From Leucobacter sp. (GTDB taxonomy: Bacteria; Actinomycetota; Actinomycetes; Actinomycetales; Microbacteriaceae), in NCBI GenBank assembly GCA_031178565.1, contig JAPSIU010000004.1, positions 1-26,132 of the forward strand: DNA of 26,132 bases. The letters are read 5' to 3'. This document shows, one piece after another, positions 7,799 to 14,759 of the stretch. The stretch's first letter is position 1, and the number at the start of each line of letters is the position of its first letter. Under the pieces are notes generated by a model, which worked only from the letters and a program-made list of their open reading frames with translations, ran no database searches and had not been told where the DNA came from. The translations under genes and the position numbers were made by a program.

Positions 7799-9302
7799 TC
7801 CGAGCGTCGATCCGACCGCTGACGAGACCGCGCCGCAGGCTTCCCGGCGCCGCACCCGACTGCTGCGCGGTGCCGCGCTCGTCGTCCTCGCGCTCGTCGC
7901 GGGTGCGCGGGGCGTCGCGAACGCGACCCAGGGGCCCCGGCTCGAGAGCACCGAGACGAACGCCGAGCTCCTCGTCTCCCGGACGGATCAGCGACTCCAG
8001 CTGCGCCTGAACCAGGCGGTCGAGCTCGATGAGGAGTCCCTCTCCGTCACCCCGCGGACGCCCATCGAGGCCTCGGCGGACGGCTCCGCCGTGACGCTCG
8101 TATTCGGGGACATGCTCGACTACGACACGGAGTACACGCTCAGCGGGCGCGTCGCGGGCACGTACACCGGGGTCTCGAGCGTCGTGGAGACGCGGTTCCG
8201 TACCCCCGCGCCGACCACCTACACGCTCTCACGATCGGACGCCGGCGACCGTGTGCTCGCGCACAGCCCGTCGCCGTCCGATCCGAGCCGCACGGTCGTC
8301 ACAGCGGCCCGCATTCAGGAGTACGCACCGCTCGCCGACAGACTCGCGGTCGTCACCCTCGCCGACGACGGAACCGCGGGCGTCGAGCTGCACGCCGCGG
8401 AGCCCTGGGGCGATGCCGACGCTACCGGCACCGCGGGAGCGGCCGGCGCAGCGGGAGCGGCCGGCGCAGCGGGAGCAGCCGATACGACGTCATTCCCGTT
8501 GCGGTTCGAGCGGATCACCCGCCTGGGCGGCGAACCGCGCGGCGGGATCATCGGTTTCATCGGATCGGGCCTGACCTCCGATGGGAGGAACTATGACAGC
8601 GCCCTCTTCCTGGGCGACGCCGAAGTCGAATCGAGCCCGCTCGAGGCGGTCGCGGGGGCCGACGGACGCCCCCTCCGGGTGTCGGACTGGCGTTTCGTGC
8701 CCGGCACGACCTCCGTCGTCGTCCTGGATCGCACGGGTCAGGCCTTCCTCTTCAGAGCGTTCACCGACGAGGCGCTCGTCCCGCTCGGGACCTACGACGC
8801 CCTGCAGTCGTTCCTTCCCGGAACCGCGCAGCTCGCCGTCACCGAGAGCGGCCGGACGAGGATCCTGGATCTCACGTCCTCGCAGACGCTGAGCGCGGAG
8901 GACCCGCCGCCTCTTCTCGAGCCCGACCTCGCACCGGTCCCCGTCGCGAACGGCGCGAGGCTCGACCCCTCCCTCCCCACTCAGGTGCTGCGATCGACGG
9001 GAGAGGTGATCGCCGTCGAGGCCGGCTCTCCCGACGCCGGAACCGTGGATCAGGTCGTCGTGCACGACCGGGACGGGTCCCGCGTGCTCTTCCGGCCGGC
9101 CGCCGACAGCAGCCGGATCGGGCGGATCTGCGTGTCCCCGAACGCCGAGTACCTCTCCGTCGAGACGATCTCACCCGAGGGTCGGCCCGACGGGTACCCG
9201 TCGGAGCCGGGATACACGAACACGACGACGAGCTACGTCAAGATCGACGACGGGAGGGCTGCGCGGTCCGTCATCGGGTCGATGAACAGCTGGTGCCGGT
9301 GA
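7788..9302 (+). CDS. Unrecognised secreted/anchored protein, Ig-like plus probable beta-propeller
   Basis: A 504-aa protein not assigned to a named family. Residues 1-22 are hydrophilic. Residues about 23-46 (RTRLLRGAALVVLALVAGARG) form an uncleaved anchor or signal peptide; there is no lipobox. Residues about 55-145 resemble an SbsA/Big_5-type Ig-like domain (LNQAVELDEESLSVTPRTP, then DYDTEYTLSGRV). From about 150 on there are repeated blade-like segments (DRLAVVTLADDG, VSDWRFVPGTTSVVVLDRTG, RIGRICVSPNAEYLSVET), suggesting a propeller. An Ala/Gly linker at about 216-232 comes from an 18-bp tandem repeat. The ATG overlaps the TIGR03943 stop region by 11 bp, so it is the third gene of the operon and probably acts outside the membrane with the permease pair. 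Confidence 0.75.
   Translation: MSTDPSVDPTADETAPQASRRRTRLLRGAALVVLALVAGARGVANATQGPRLESTETNAELLVSRTDQRLQLRLNQAVELDEESLSVTPRTPIEASADGSAVTLVFGDMLDYDTEYTLSGRVAGTYTGVSSVVETRFRTPAPTTYTLSRSDAGDRVLAHSPSPSDPSRTVVTAARIQEYAPLADRLAVVTLADDGTAGVELHAAEPWGDADATGTAGAAGAAGAAGAAGAADTTSFPLRFERITRLGGEPRGGIIGFIGSGLTSDGRNYDSALFLGDAEVESSPLEAVAGADGRPLRVSDWRFVPGTTSVVVLDRTGQAFLFRAFTDEALVPLGTYDALQSFLPGTAQLAVTESGRTRILDLTSSQTLSAEDPPPLLEPDLAPVPVANGARLDPSLPTQVLRSTGEVIAVEAGSPDAGTVDQVVVHDRDGSRVLFRPAADSSRIGRICVSPNAEYLSVETISPEGRPDGYPSEPGYTNTTTSYVKIDDGRAARSVIGSMNSWCR
8433..8480 (+). repeat. 18-bp tandem repeat, 2.7 copies, coding an Ala/Gly linker
   Basis: The unit gcgggagcggccggcgca is present exactly at 8433-8450 and 8451-8468, with a partial degenerate third copy to 8480. 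Being 18 bp, copy changes keep the reading frame and alter only linker length. Confidence 0.9.
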
Positions 9303-9413
9303 GAGCTCGGCGAGGTCTTCTCAGGATGTCGATGACGTTCGCACGGGCCACGATAGATCCGGATCACTCGGCGTGCCAGGGTTGCGGCCCGCCGGTCATT
9401 AGTCGCCGACGCC

Positions 9414-11015
9414 TCAGAACGGCTCGGCGAGTTGCAGCTCGGGTGGCGGACTCGGGCCCGCGCCGGAGCCGGAGCCGGAGCCGGGGTCTGAGCCGGAGCC
9501 GGGGTCTGGGCCAGGGCCGGAGCCGGGGTCTGGGCCGGAGCCGGGGCCGGGGCCGGTGTCGGGGTCGGGGTCGGGGCCGGAGTCGGGCTCGACTGCGACG
9601 AACATGACACGTCCGGGTGGTCGGTCGACGTGGACGCGTCCGACCGGAGAGGTCCACTCGAGCACCCCGCCCTTGCGCTGTCTCACATGCCACGAGCTGT
9701 GATGCTTGAGGGTGTGATGCCCCCGGCAGAGATGAGCGAGATTGTCGGTGGCGGTCGGACCGCCGAGCACGGCATCCACCGTGTGGTCGATATCGCATCG
9801 CGAGAGCGCGACGCGGCAACCGGGGAATCGGCAATGCTGATCTCGGGCCCTCAGGTAGCGCCGCATCTCCTCGCTCGGCCGGTAGCGGTCGACCGACATC
9901 ACCGTGCCCGTCCTCGCGTGGGCTCGCACGAGCTCCCAGTGACTCGCGCCCCCGGCGAGGCGGCCCGCGGTCTCGGAGTCGACCGGTCCGTACCGCTCGA
10001 GCACGGCGGGCGCGGGAATCGGAGCACCGAGGCCGCGCGTGCCGCCTGCCGGGTTCTCACTTCCCCAGTTCCCGCCTGCCGGGTTCTCACCCGAGAGCGC
10101 GTGAGGCAGGACGGCCTCCGCGGGCACGAGGACCTGCACGTGAGCGCGGATAGCGCTCATCCCGACACCCGCGAACGCCTCTCCCGGCGTGCCCGCGAGC
10201 GCGAGATCCGCGAAGACGTCGGCGCGGAGCTGATCCTGGGTGCGACTCCGACCCGTCACCTCCGACTCTCCACGCTCCACTGACGCCGACCCGGTGCCGG
10301 AGGCAGCGCGCCTCACCTCCCGGCTCATGCGCGTCAGCCGATCGAAGATGCCGTGCACCTCGGCGGCGGACAGGTGGGCGACGAGATCCGCCATCCCGTC
10401 CTCCCGGTCCACCACGTACACGCAGCGACGCTCCCGGGCCTCCGCGTGACGCTCGTCGAGCGCGACCTCGGCGTACTGCTCGGCCAGGCGCCGCGCGATC
10501 GGCCGCAACCGGTTGGGCGTCTCCTGCGCCGCGATCTCCAGGACCGCCTCCTCGTAGCCAGCCCGACGCAGCACCGCGTCGGGGGCGTCGCTCGATCCGA
10601 TCACGGTCGCGGCGTCGACGATCGCACTCGTGTGCCGATACGAGATCGCGCCCTCCCGGAACGCCTCGAGCACACCCGGGTACGCGAAGGCGAGCGTCTG
10701 CGCGTGAGCCATCTGACGCTCCGCGGAGTGCTCGCTCACCCGGAGCACCGTCGCGACCTCCGCCCGCACCGCCCGATACGCGAGCTCTCCTCGCGCACCC
10801 GTCGGAATGCTCGTATCGGCCCGGTCGCTCTCGGCCGCCGCCAGGTCGAACGCCTCTGCCAGGATCGAGAGCTGTTCGGCCTCCGCCTCGCGTCGTCTGC
10901 GCTCGGCGGTCTCCAGCCGCGACATCACGCGCTCCATCGCGATGATGTACGGACCCGCGGAGAACGCCTCGCCGAGCGGCGAGATGCTCTCGGGAGCTGG
11001 AGATGAGGAGGACAT
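9414..11015 (-). CDS. DUF222 / HNH endonuclease-signature protein (13E12-like)
   Basis: A 533-aa protein of the actinobacterial DUF222-HNH group, which resembles the mycobacterial 13E12-repeat proteins. The alpha-helical DUF222 region spans about residues 25-330 (Arg/Glu-rich, with QTLAFAYPGVLEAFREGAIS). The HNH module at about 395-450 has CRFPGC, then CDIDHTVDAVLGG, then TDNLAHLCRGHHTLKHH, so both Cys pairs and the H-N-H residues are intact. The last about 55 residues are a Gly-Pro-Asp-Ser repeat tail. The frame is open to 11126, but the ATG at 11015 (MSSSSPAPES) is preferred, with GAGG about 9 nt upstream; an upstream start cannot be excluded. The family is common, multicopy and mostly uncharacterised; nuclease activity is inferred from the motif. 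Confidence 0.85.
   Translation of the reverse strand: MSSSSPAPESISPLGEAFSAGPYIIAMERVMSRLETAERRRREAEAEQLSILAEAFDLAAAESDRADTSIPTGARGELAYRAVRAEVATVLRVSEHSAERQMAHAQTLAFAYPGVLEAFREGAISYRHTSAIVDAATVIGSSDAPDAVLRRAGYEEAVLEIAAQETPNRLRPIARRLAEQYAEVALDERHAEARERRCVYVVDREDGMADLVAHLSAAEVHGIFDRLTRMSREVRRAASGTGSASVERGESEVTGRSRTQDQLRADVFADLALAGTPGEAFAGVGMSAIRAHVQVLVPAEAVLPHALSGENPAGGNWGSENPAGGTRGLGAPIPAPAVLERYGPVDSETAGRLAGGASHWELVRAHARTGTVMSVDRYRPSEEMRRYLRARDQHCRFPGCRVALSRCDIDHTVDAVLGGPTATDNLAHLCRGHHTLKHHSSWHVRQRKGGVLEWTSPVGRVHVDRPPGRVMFVAVEPDSGPDPDPDTGPGPGSGPDPGSGPGPDPGSGSDPGSGSGSGAGPSPPPELQLAEPF
9450..9595 (-). repeat. Degenerate hexanucleotide-rich repeat coding a Gly-Pro-Asp-Ser tail
   Basis: Short units (ggagcc, ggggtc, gggccg) recur with a basic 6-bp step and an 18-bp higher-order step (ccggggtctgagccggag-like). 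In the reverse frame they encode alternating PD, PG, SG dipeptides at the end of the HNH protein. Irregular but clearly non-random; likely prone to slippage. Confidence 0.85.
10043..10090 (-). repeat. 18-bp direct repeat, 30-bp period, inside the HNH gene
   Basis: cgcctgccgggttctcac occurs at 10043-10060 and again at 10073-10090. In the HNH protein it encodes two copies of ENPAGG in a Gly/Pro-rich stretch between the DUF222 region and the HNH module, so a 10-residue linker segment has been duplicated. Confidence 0.85.
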
Positions 11016-11155
11016 GCATCCATCCTCGTCGGAACCACCGACATTCACGATCCGCCGCCGAACCCCAGCAGCCGCCGAACCGAGCCGCCGCGAACCCGAG
11101 GAGTTCCGCCCGACGGACATCACCATTCGCGCGCCACCGGGCTCGACTAGGCTCT

Positions 11156-12610
11156 ATGCATATGGGTCAGGATCCGGGGAGAAGCAGAAGACGGCTCACC
11201 CGGACGGCACCCGGATGGGCCGTCGTCGCGGCCCTCTCGTTCTCCGGCCTCAGCTCGGCGTTCATGTTCACACTGGTCGTGCCGCTTCAGGGCGAGCTCC
11301 CGGTGCTGCTCGACGCGGCGCGCGAGGACACCAGCTGGGTGGTGACGATCACGCTGCTGGTCGCGGCCGTCGCGACGCCCATCTCGGGCCGTCTCGGCGA
11401 CATGTACGGCAAACGCAGGGTCATCTTCGCGCTCCTGGCGGCCCTCATCGTCGGCTCGATCGTCGCAGCGCTGTCGACGTCGATTCTCGGCGTCATCGTC
11501 GGACGCGGCCTGCAGGGGATCACGACGGGCGTGATCCCGCTCGGCATCGCGATCATGCGCGACGTCCTGCCGCCGGCGCGATTGAGCACGGCGGTGGCGC
11601 TGATGAGCGCCACCATGGGCGTCGGCGGCGCCGTTGGCATGCCGCTCGCCGCGCTGATCGCGGAGACCGCCGACTGGCACGCGCTGTTCTGGATGTCCGC
11701 GGGGCTCGGCGCAGCCTGCGTCGTCGCCACCTGGTTCGTCGTTCCCGAGGACACGCTGCGATCGCCGGGACGGCTCGACCTCATCGGAGCCGCGGGGTTG
11801 GCGGTCGGGCTCACCGGGCTGCTGCTCTACGTGTCGCGCGGAGCGGAGTGGGGCTGGGGCTCTCCGCTGGCGCTCGGCTCCGCGATCATCGGGGTGCTCA
11901 CGCTGCTCGCCTGGGGCGTCTATCAGCTGCGCACGCAAGATCCGCTCGTCGACCTGCGCGTCGCGGCGCGGCCGCCGGTGCTGCTCACGAACCTGGCGGC
12001 GATCGGCATGGGGTTCGCGCTCTTCGGATCCAACGTGACGTTCCCCCAGCTTCTCGAGCTCCCCGTCGGCAGCGGACCGGGCTTCGGCCTGAGCATGCTC
12101 GAGGCGGCGATCTGCATCATGCCCGCCGGGCTCATCATGATGTTCCTGTCGCCTCTGTCAGGACTGCTCGAGCGCACGTTCGGCCCGCGACCGCTGTTCA
12201 CGGTCGGCACGGCCTCGATCGTCGCGGCCTACGTGTTCGTGCTCGTGTGGTCGAGCGAGGTGTGGCATATCGTGGTCGCGAACGCGATCATCGGGGTCGG
12301 CATCGCCTTCTCGTTCGCGGCGATGCCCATGATCATCATGCGGTCGGTCCCCGCGGACGAGACGGGCGTCTCCAACGGCCTCAACGCCCTCTTCCGATCC
12401 GTCGGCACGTCGAGTGCGTCCGCCGTGATGGGCGGCGTGCTCGCGGCCATGAGCGTGAGTCGCGACGGCCGCGCCATACCGACCGCGGAGGCCTTCACCA
12501 CCTGCTTCTGGATCGCGATCAGCGCGGCGGCCGTGGCGACCGTGCTGACGCTCTTCATCCCGAAGCGGCCCTCGGAAGAACCCCACGCCAGTATCCGCGA
12601 CCCGCGCTGA
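11156..12610 (+). CDS. DHA2-type MFS drug/metabolite exporter
   Basis: A 484-aa major facilitator protein, probably 14 helices, resembling EmrB/QacA-type (DHA2) proton antiporters. Motif A is clear in loop 2-3 (GRLGDMYGKRR), preceded by SWVVTITLLVAAVATPISG. A motif-B-like RGLQGITTG follows, and a motif-C-like GVGGAVGMPLAALIAE lies in helix 5. The C-terminal half has about eight more hydrophobic segments and ends in a short charged tail. The frame extends upstream to 11003, but that part is Arg/Pro/His-rich. Two ATGs lie close together (11156 and 11162); TAGGCT at 11148-11153 could be a -10 box 8 nt before the second, suggesting a leaderless start. Divergent from the HNH gene, convergent with the GntR gene. 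Substrate unknown. Confidence 0.85.
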   Translation: MHMGQDPGRSRRRLTRTAPGWAVVAALSFSGLSSAFMFTLVVPLQGELPVLLDAAREDTSWVVTITLLVAAVATPISGRLGDMYGKRRVIFALLAALIVGSIVAALSTSILGVIVGRGLQGITTGVIPLGIAIMRDVLPPARLSTAVALMSATMGVGGAVGMPLAALIAETADWHALFWMSAGLGAACVVATWFVVPEDTLRSPGRLDLIGAAGLAVGLTGLLLYVSRGAEWGWGSPLALGSAIIGVLTLLAWGVYQLRTQDPLVDLRVAARPPVLLTNLAAIGMGFALFGSNVTFPQLLELPVGSGPGFGLSMLEAAICIMPAGLIMMFLSPLSGLLERTFGPRPLFTVGTASIVAAYVFVLVWSSEVWHIVVANAIIGVGIAFSFAAMPMIIMRSVPADETGVSNGLNALFRSVGTSSASAVMGGVLAAMSVSRDGRAIPTAEAFTTCFWIAISAAAVATVLTLFIPKRPSEEPHASIRDPR

Positions 12611-12627
12611 CGGCCCGGTCGGGGCGC

Positions 12628-12669
12628 GACCCGGGACCGCGACGACCCGGGACCGCAACGCAGTCCCGG
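12628..12669. terminator. Hairpin with repeated left arm between convergent MFS and GntR genes
   Basis: The 13-mer gacccgggaccgc occurs twice (12628-12640, 12644-12656). The second copy's ccgggac (12647-12653) pairs perfectly with gtcccgg (12663-12669) over a 9-nt loop; the first copy can pair with the same arm using a longer loop. It sits exactly between two convergent stops, so bidirectional termination is plausible. Confidence 0.4.
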
Positions 12670-12680
12670 CCCGTCGGACG

Positions 12681-13358
12681 CTACTCGGCCTCGGACTCGA
12701 TGATCGCGAACCCGCGTCCCCGCAGGCGCTTGCGCTCGCCCGAGAGGAACGCGAGCAGGCGATCGCGCGTGCCCCGGCTGTGCGCCGCGACGAGCGCGGC
12801 CGCCCTCGCGGTGTCCCGCTCCCGAACGGCTCTGAGGATCGCGAGGTGCTCGTCGCGCGCGAGAGTCCGCGACTCCGGGATGCGCACCTCGAGCCATCGG
12901 GTGCGCGCGAGCCTGGTGAGCGCGCCTTCCATCGCCTCGACCATGAATTCGTTCCGAGACAGTCTCGCGAGCGCGACGTGGAAGTCGGCGCCGTCGCGCA
13001 TCCCCGTCTCCCGGTCGTCGTTGCGGCGATGGGACTCGATGAGCTCGTCGAGCGCCAGCAGCTCATCATCGCTCGCGCGCTCGACGGCCCGGGCGACCGC
13101 CCCGACTTCGACCGCCTCGCGGAACTCCATGATCGCGCGCACTTCGGAGACGTCGATGGGGGCGACCCGCCATCCCCGCCCGAGCCGTGCGGTGAGACCC
13201 TCGTTCTCCAACCGCATCAGGGCCGCTCGAATGGGCGTGCGCGAGGCGCCGAGCGTCTCCTCGAGTCCGCGCTCCGAGAGCCGCTCCCCCGGCAGCAGAT
13301 CGAACTCCAGGATCGTGCCCCGCAGGGTCTCGTAGACCTCTGCCTCCGCATTCGTCAT
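12681..13358 (-). CDS. GntR-family regulator, FCD (FadR-like) subfamily
   Basis: A 225-aa transcription factor. The N-terminal winged helix (about residues 3-70) reads EAEVYETLRGTILEFDLLPGERLSE and ETLGASRTPIRAALMRLENEGL, the GntR signature. The C-terminal FCD all-helical ligand domain (about 80-210) has the expected FREAVEVGAVARAVE, DFHVALARLSRNEF (Asp and His as metal/ligand residues) and EHLAILRAVRERDTARAAALVAAH. The ATG at 13358 is chosen because it matches the domain start and lies at the predicted transcription start of an extended -10 box, so the mRNA is probably leaderless. Divergent from an MFS gene over a shared operator; likely represses itself and the transporter until an organic-acid-type effector binds. 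Effector unknown. Confidence 0.9.
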   Translation of the reverse strand: MTNAEAEVYETLRGTILEFDLLPGERLSERGLEETLGASRTPIRAALMRLENEGLTARLGRGWRVAPIDVSEVRAIMEFREAVEVGAVARAVERASDDELLALDELIESHRRNDDRETGMRDGADFHVALARLSRNEFMVEAMEGALTRLARTRWLEVRIPESRTLARDEHLAILRAVRERDTARAAALVAAHSRGTRDRLLAFLSGERKRLRGRGFAIIESEAE

Positions 13359-13364
13359 GCCGCA

Positions 13365-13370
13365 ATTATG
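13365..13370 (-). promoter_or_regulatory. Extended -10 box of gntR, predicted leaderless
   Basis: On the minus strand TGT-CATAAT is an extended -10 (5 of 6 matches to TATAAT). Its end is 7 nt from the A of the ATG at 13358, exactly where transcription should begin, and there is no ribosome-binding sequence. The -35 region is poor and overlapped by the operator. Confidence 0.5.
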
Positions 13371-13374
13371 ACAT

Positions 13375-13398
13375 ACCATCCTGGTATACCATCGTGGT
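13375..13398. promoter_or_regulatory. GntR/FCD operator: nested ACCA/TGGT palindromes
   Basis: Central perfect palindrome TGGTATACCA (13382-13391), flanked symmetrically by ACCA (13375-13378) and TGGT (13395-13398). The site can also be read as two tandem 13-15-bp ATACCATC-TGGTA operators sharing the middle. FCD-type GntR regulators typically bind TGGT/ACCA half-sites. It overlaps the gntR promoter and precedes the MFS gene. Confidence 0.65.
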
Positions 13399-13427
13399 AC
13401 GCCACACATCGAATGCAAGGAGACCCC

Positions 13428-14741
13428 GTGCCCCAGGAAGCGACATCGACACGAGCCTGGACGATGCTTGCGCTCGGCGTGCTCGCGCAGGCCGCCGGAA
13501 CGATGCTGGTCAGCGCGCCCGTCTATCTCATCCCCCTGCTGCACATCGAGCAGGGGATGCCGCTGGCGACCGCGGGTCTGCTCGCCTCAGCCCCCACCCT
13601 CGGAATGGTGCTCACCCTCGTGCTCTGGGGTGCGGCCGCGGATCGCTACGGCGAGCGCTGGGTCATCGCCTGCGGCCTCGCCGCGACGGCCGTGTGCGCC
13701 TTCGCCGCGAGCACGCTCTCCTCGGGCGGGCTCGTCCCGCTGGCGGTGGCACTGCTCCTGGGCGGGGCGATGGCGGCGAGCAGCAACGCGGCGAGCGGAC
13801 GCGTCGTCGTCGGCTGGTTCCCCCGCCATCGCAGGGGCCTCGCGATGGGCGTGCGGCAGATGTCCCAGCCGCTCGGCGTGGCGGCGGCCGCGGTCGTGGT
13901 GCCGCCCCTGGCCTCGGGAGGCGGCCCGGTCGCGGTGTTCGCCGTGATCGGCGCGCTGCTCTCGGTCGTCACGGTCGGCTGCGCACTCGGGATCCGGAAC
14001 CCGCCCCGCCCGCCCCGCGAACCGGCTCGATCCGCCAGTGCCTCCTCTTCGCACTCGATCCCCAATCCGTATCGCGAGAGCGGCTTCCTCGTCAGGATCC
14101 ACACCGTCTCGCTTCTGCTCGTGCTGCCTCAGTTCGCGATCGCCACCTTCGGCATGGTCTGGCTGATCACCGAACTCGACTGGGGCCAGACCGCGGCCGG
14201 CCTGCTCATGGGGCTGTCGCAGTTCGCCGGTGCTCTGGGGCGCATCGTCGCCGGCAGCCTGAGCGACCGGGTCGGCGACCGTGTCCGGGTGCTGCGATGG
14301 GTTGCCGCAAGCGGGGTCGCATTGATGCTGATCCTCGCCGCCGTCGGGGTGCTCCACGCACCCGTGCTCGGCGGAATCGTGCTCGTGATGGCGACGATCG
14401 TGAGCGTCGCCGACAACGGGCTGGCCTACACCTCGGTCGCCGAGGCGGCGGGGAGCGGATGGGCCGGTCGGGCGCTCGGCATCCAGAACACCGGCCAGTT
14501 CGTCGCAGCCTCGGCCGTCGGCCCGGGACTCGGCGCGGCGATCGCGCTCCTCGGATATCCGGCGGTCTTCGCGCTGGTCGCGCTCGCGCCGCTGGTCTCG
14601 TTCCCCCTCATCCCACGGCGGGATCGGCACCGGGACGCGCTCGTGGACCCCTCGCCCGCCCCTGTCGGCGCGCCCGCGGCTCCCGTACACTCAACGCGAC
14701 GGCAGGATCAGGCGGAGGGCCGGTCCCGCTCTACTCACTGA
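13428..14741 (+). CDS. MFS transporter, GntR-controlled
   Basis: A 437-aa, 12-helix major facilitator. Motif A appears between helices 2 and 3 (GAAADRYGERW) and again in the second half (GSLSDRVGDRVRV). The central cytoplasmic loop (about residues 190-215) is Pro/Arg/Ser-rich. The GTG at 13428 is favoured over the in-frame ATG at 13413 because AAGGAG lies 5 nt before the GTG and would lie inside the coding region of the longer form. Overall layout resembles the cyanate/nitrate or organic-acid MFS groups, but no substrate-specific residues are recognised. Its regulator is divergent and the shared operator lies 30 nt upstream of the start. The long open frame upstream to 12780 is only the shadow of the GntR gene. 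Confidence 0.88.
   Translation: MPQEATSTRAWTMLALGVLAQAAGTMLVSAPVYLIPLLHIEQGMPLATAGLLASAPTLGMVLTLVLWGAAADRYGERWVIACGLAATAVCAFAASTLSSGGLVPLAVALLLGGAMAASSNAASGRVVVGWFPRHRRGLAMGVRQMSQPLGVAAAAVVVPPLASGGGPVAVFAVIGALLSVVTVGCALGIRNPPRPPREPARSASASSSHSIPNPYRESGFLVRIHTVSLLLVLPQFAIATFGMVWLITELDWGQTAAGLLMGLSQFAGALGRIVAGSLSDRVGDRVRVLRWVAASGVALMLILAAVGVLHAPVLGGIVLVMATIVSVADNGLAYTSVAEAAGSGWAGRALGIQNTGQFVAASAVGPGLGAAIALLGYPAVFALVALAPLVSFPLIPRRDRHRDALVDPSPAPVGAPAAPVHSTRRQDQAEGRSRSTH
14662..14691 (+). promoter_or_regulatory. Candidate promoter of alkC within the end of the MFS gene
   Basis: TACACT at 14686-14691 (4 of 6 to TATAAT) with a weak -35-like ctgtcg at 14662-14667, spacer 18. It would give alkC its own transcript with a leader of about 60 nt. 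Confidence 0.3.
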
Positions 14742-14759
14742 GGGAGTCGAGGTGCACCG

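Noticed and set aside
9450..9595. Possible CRISPR array
   Set aside because: Units are 6-18 bp, degenerate and contiguous with no unique spacers, and they are in frame with the HNH coding sequence.
9414..11015. HNH gene as evidence of an intron, intein or mobile element
   Set aside because: DUF222-HNH proteins are ordinary chromosomal genes in actinobacteria; no flanking repeats, intron ends or transposase are visible.
12780..13427. Upstream extension of the second MFS gene
   Set aside because: The extension runs through the GntR gene antisense and through the operator; AAGGAG before the GTG at 13428 fixes the start.
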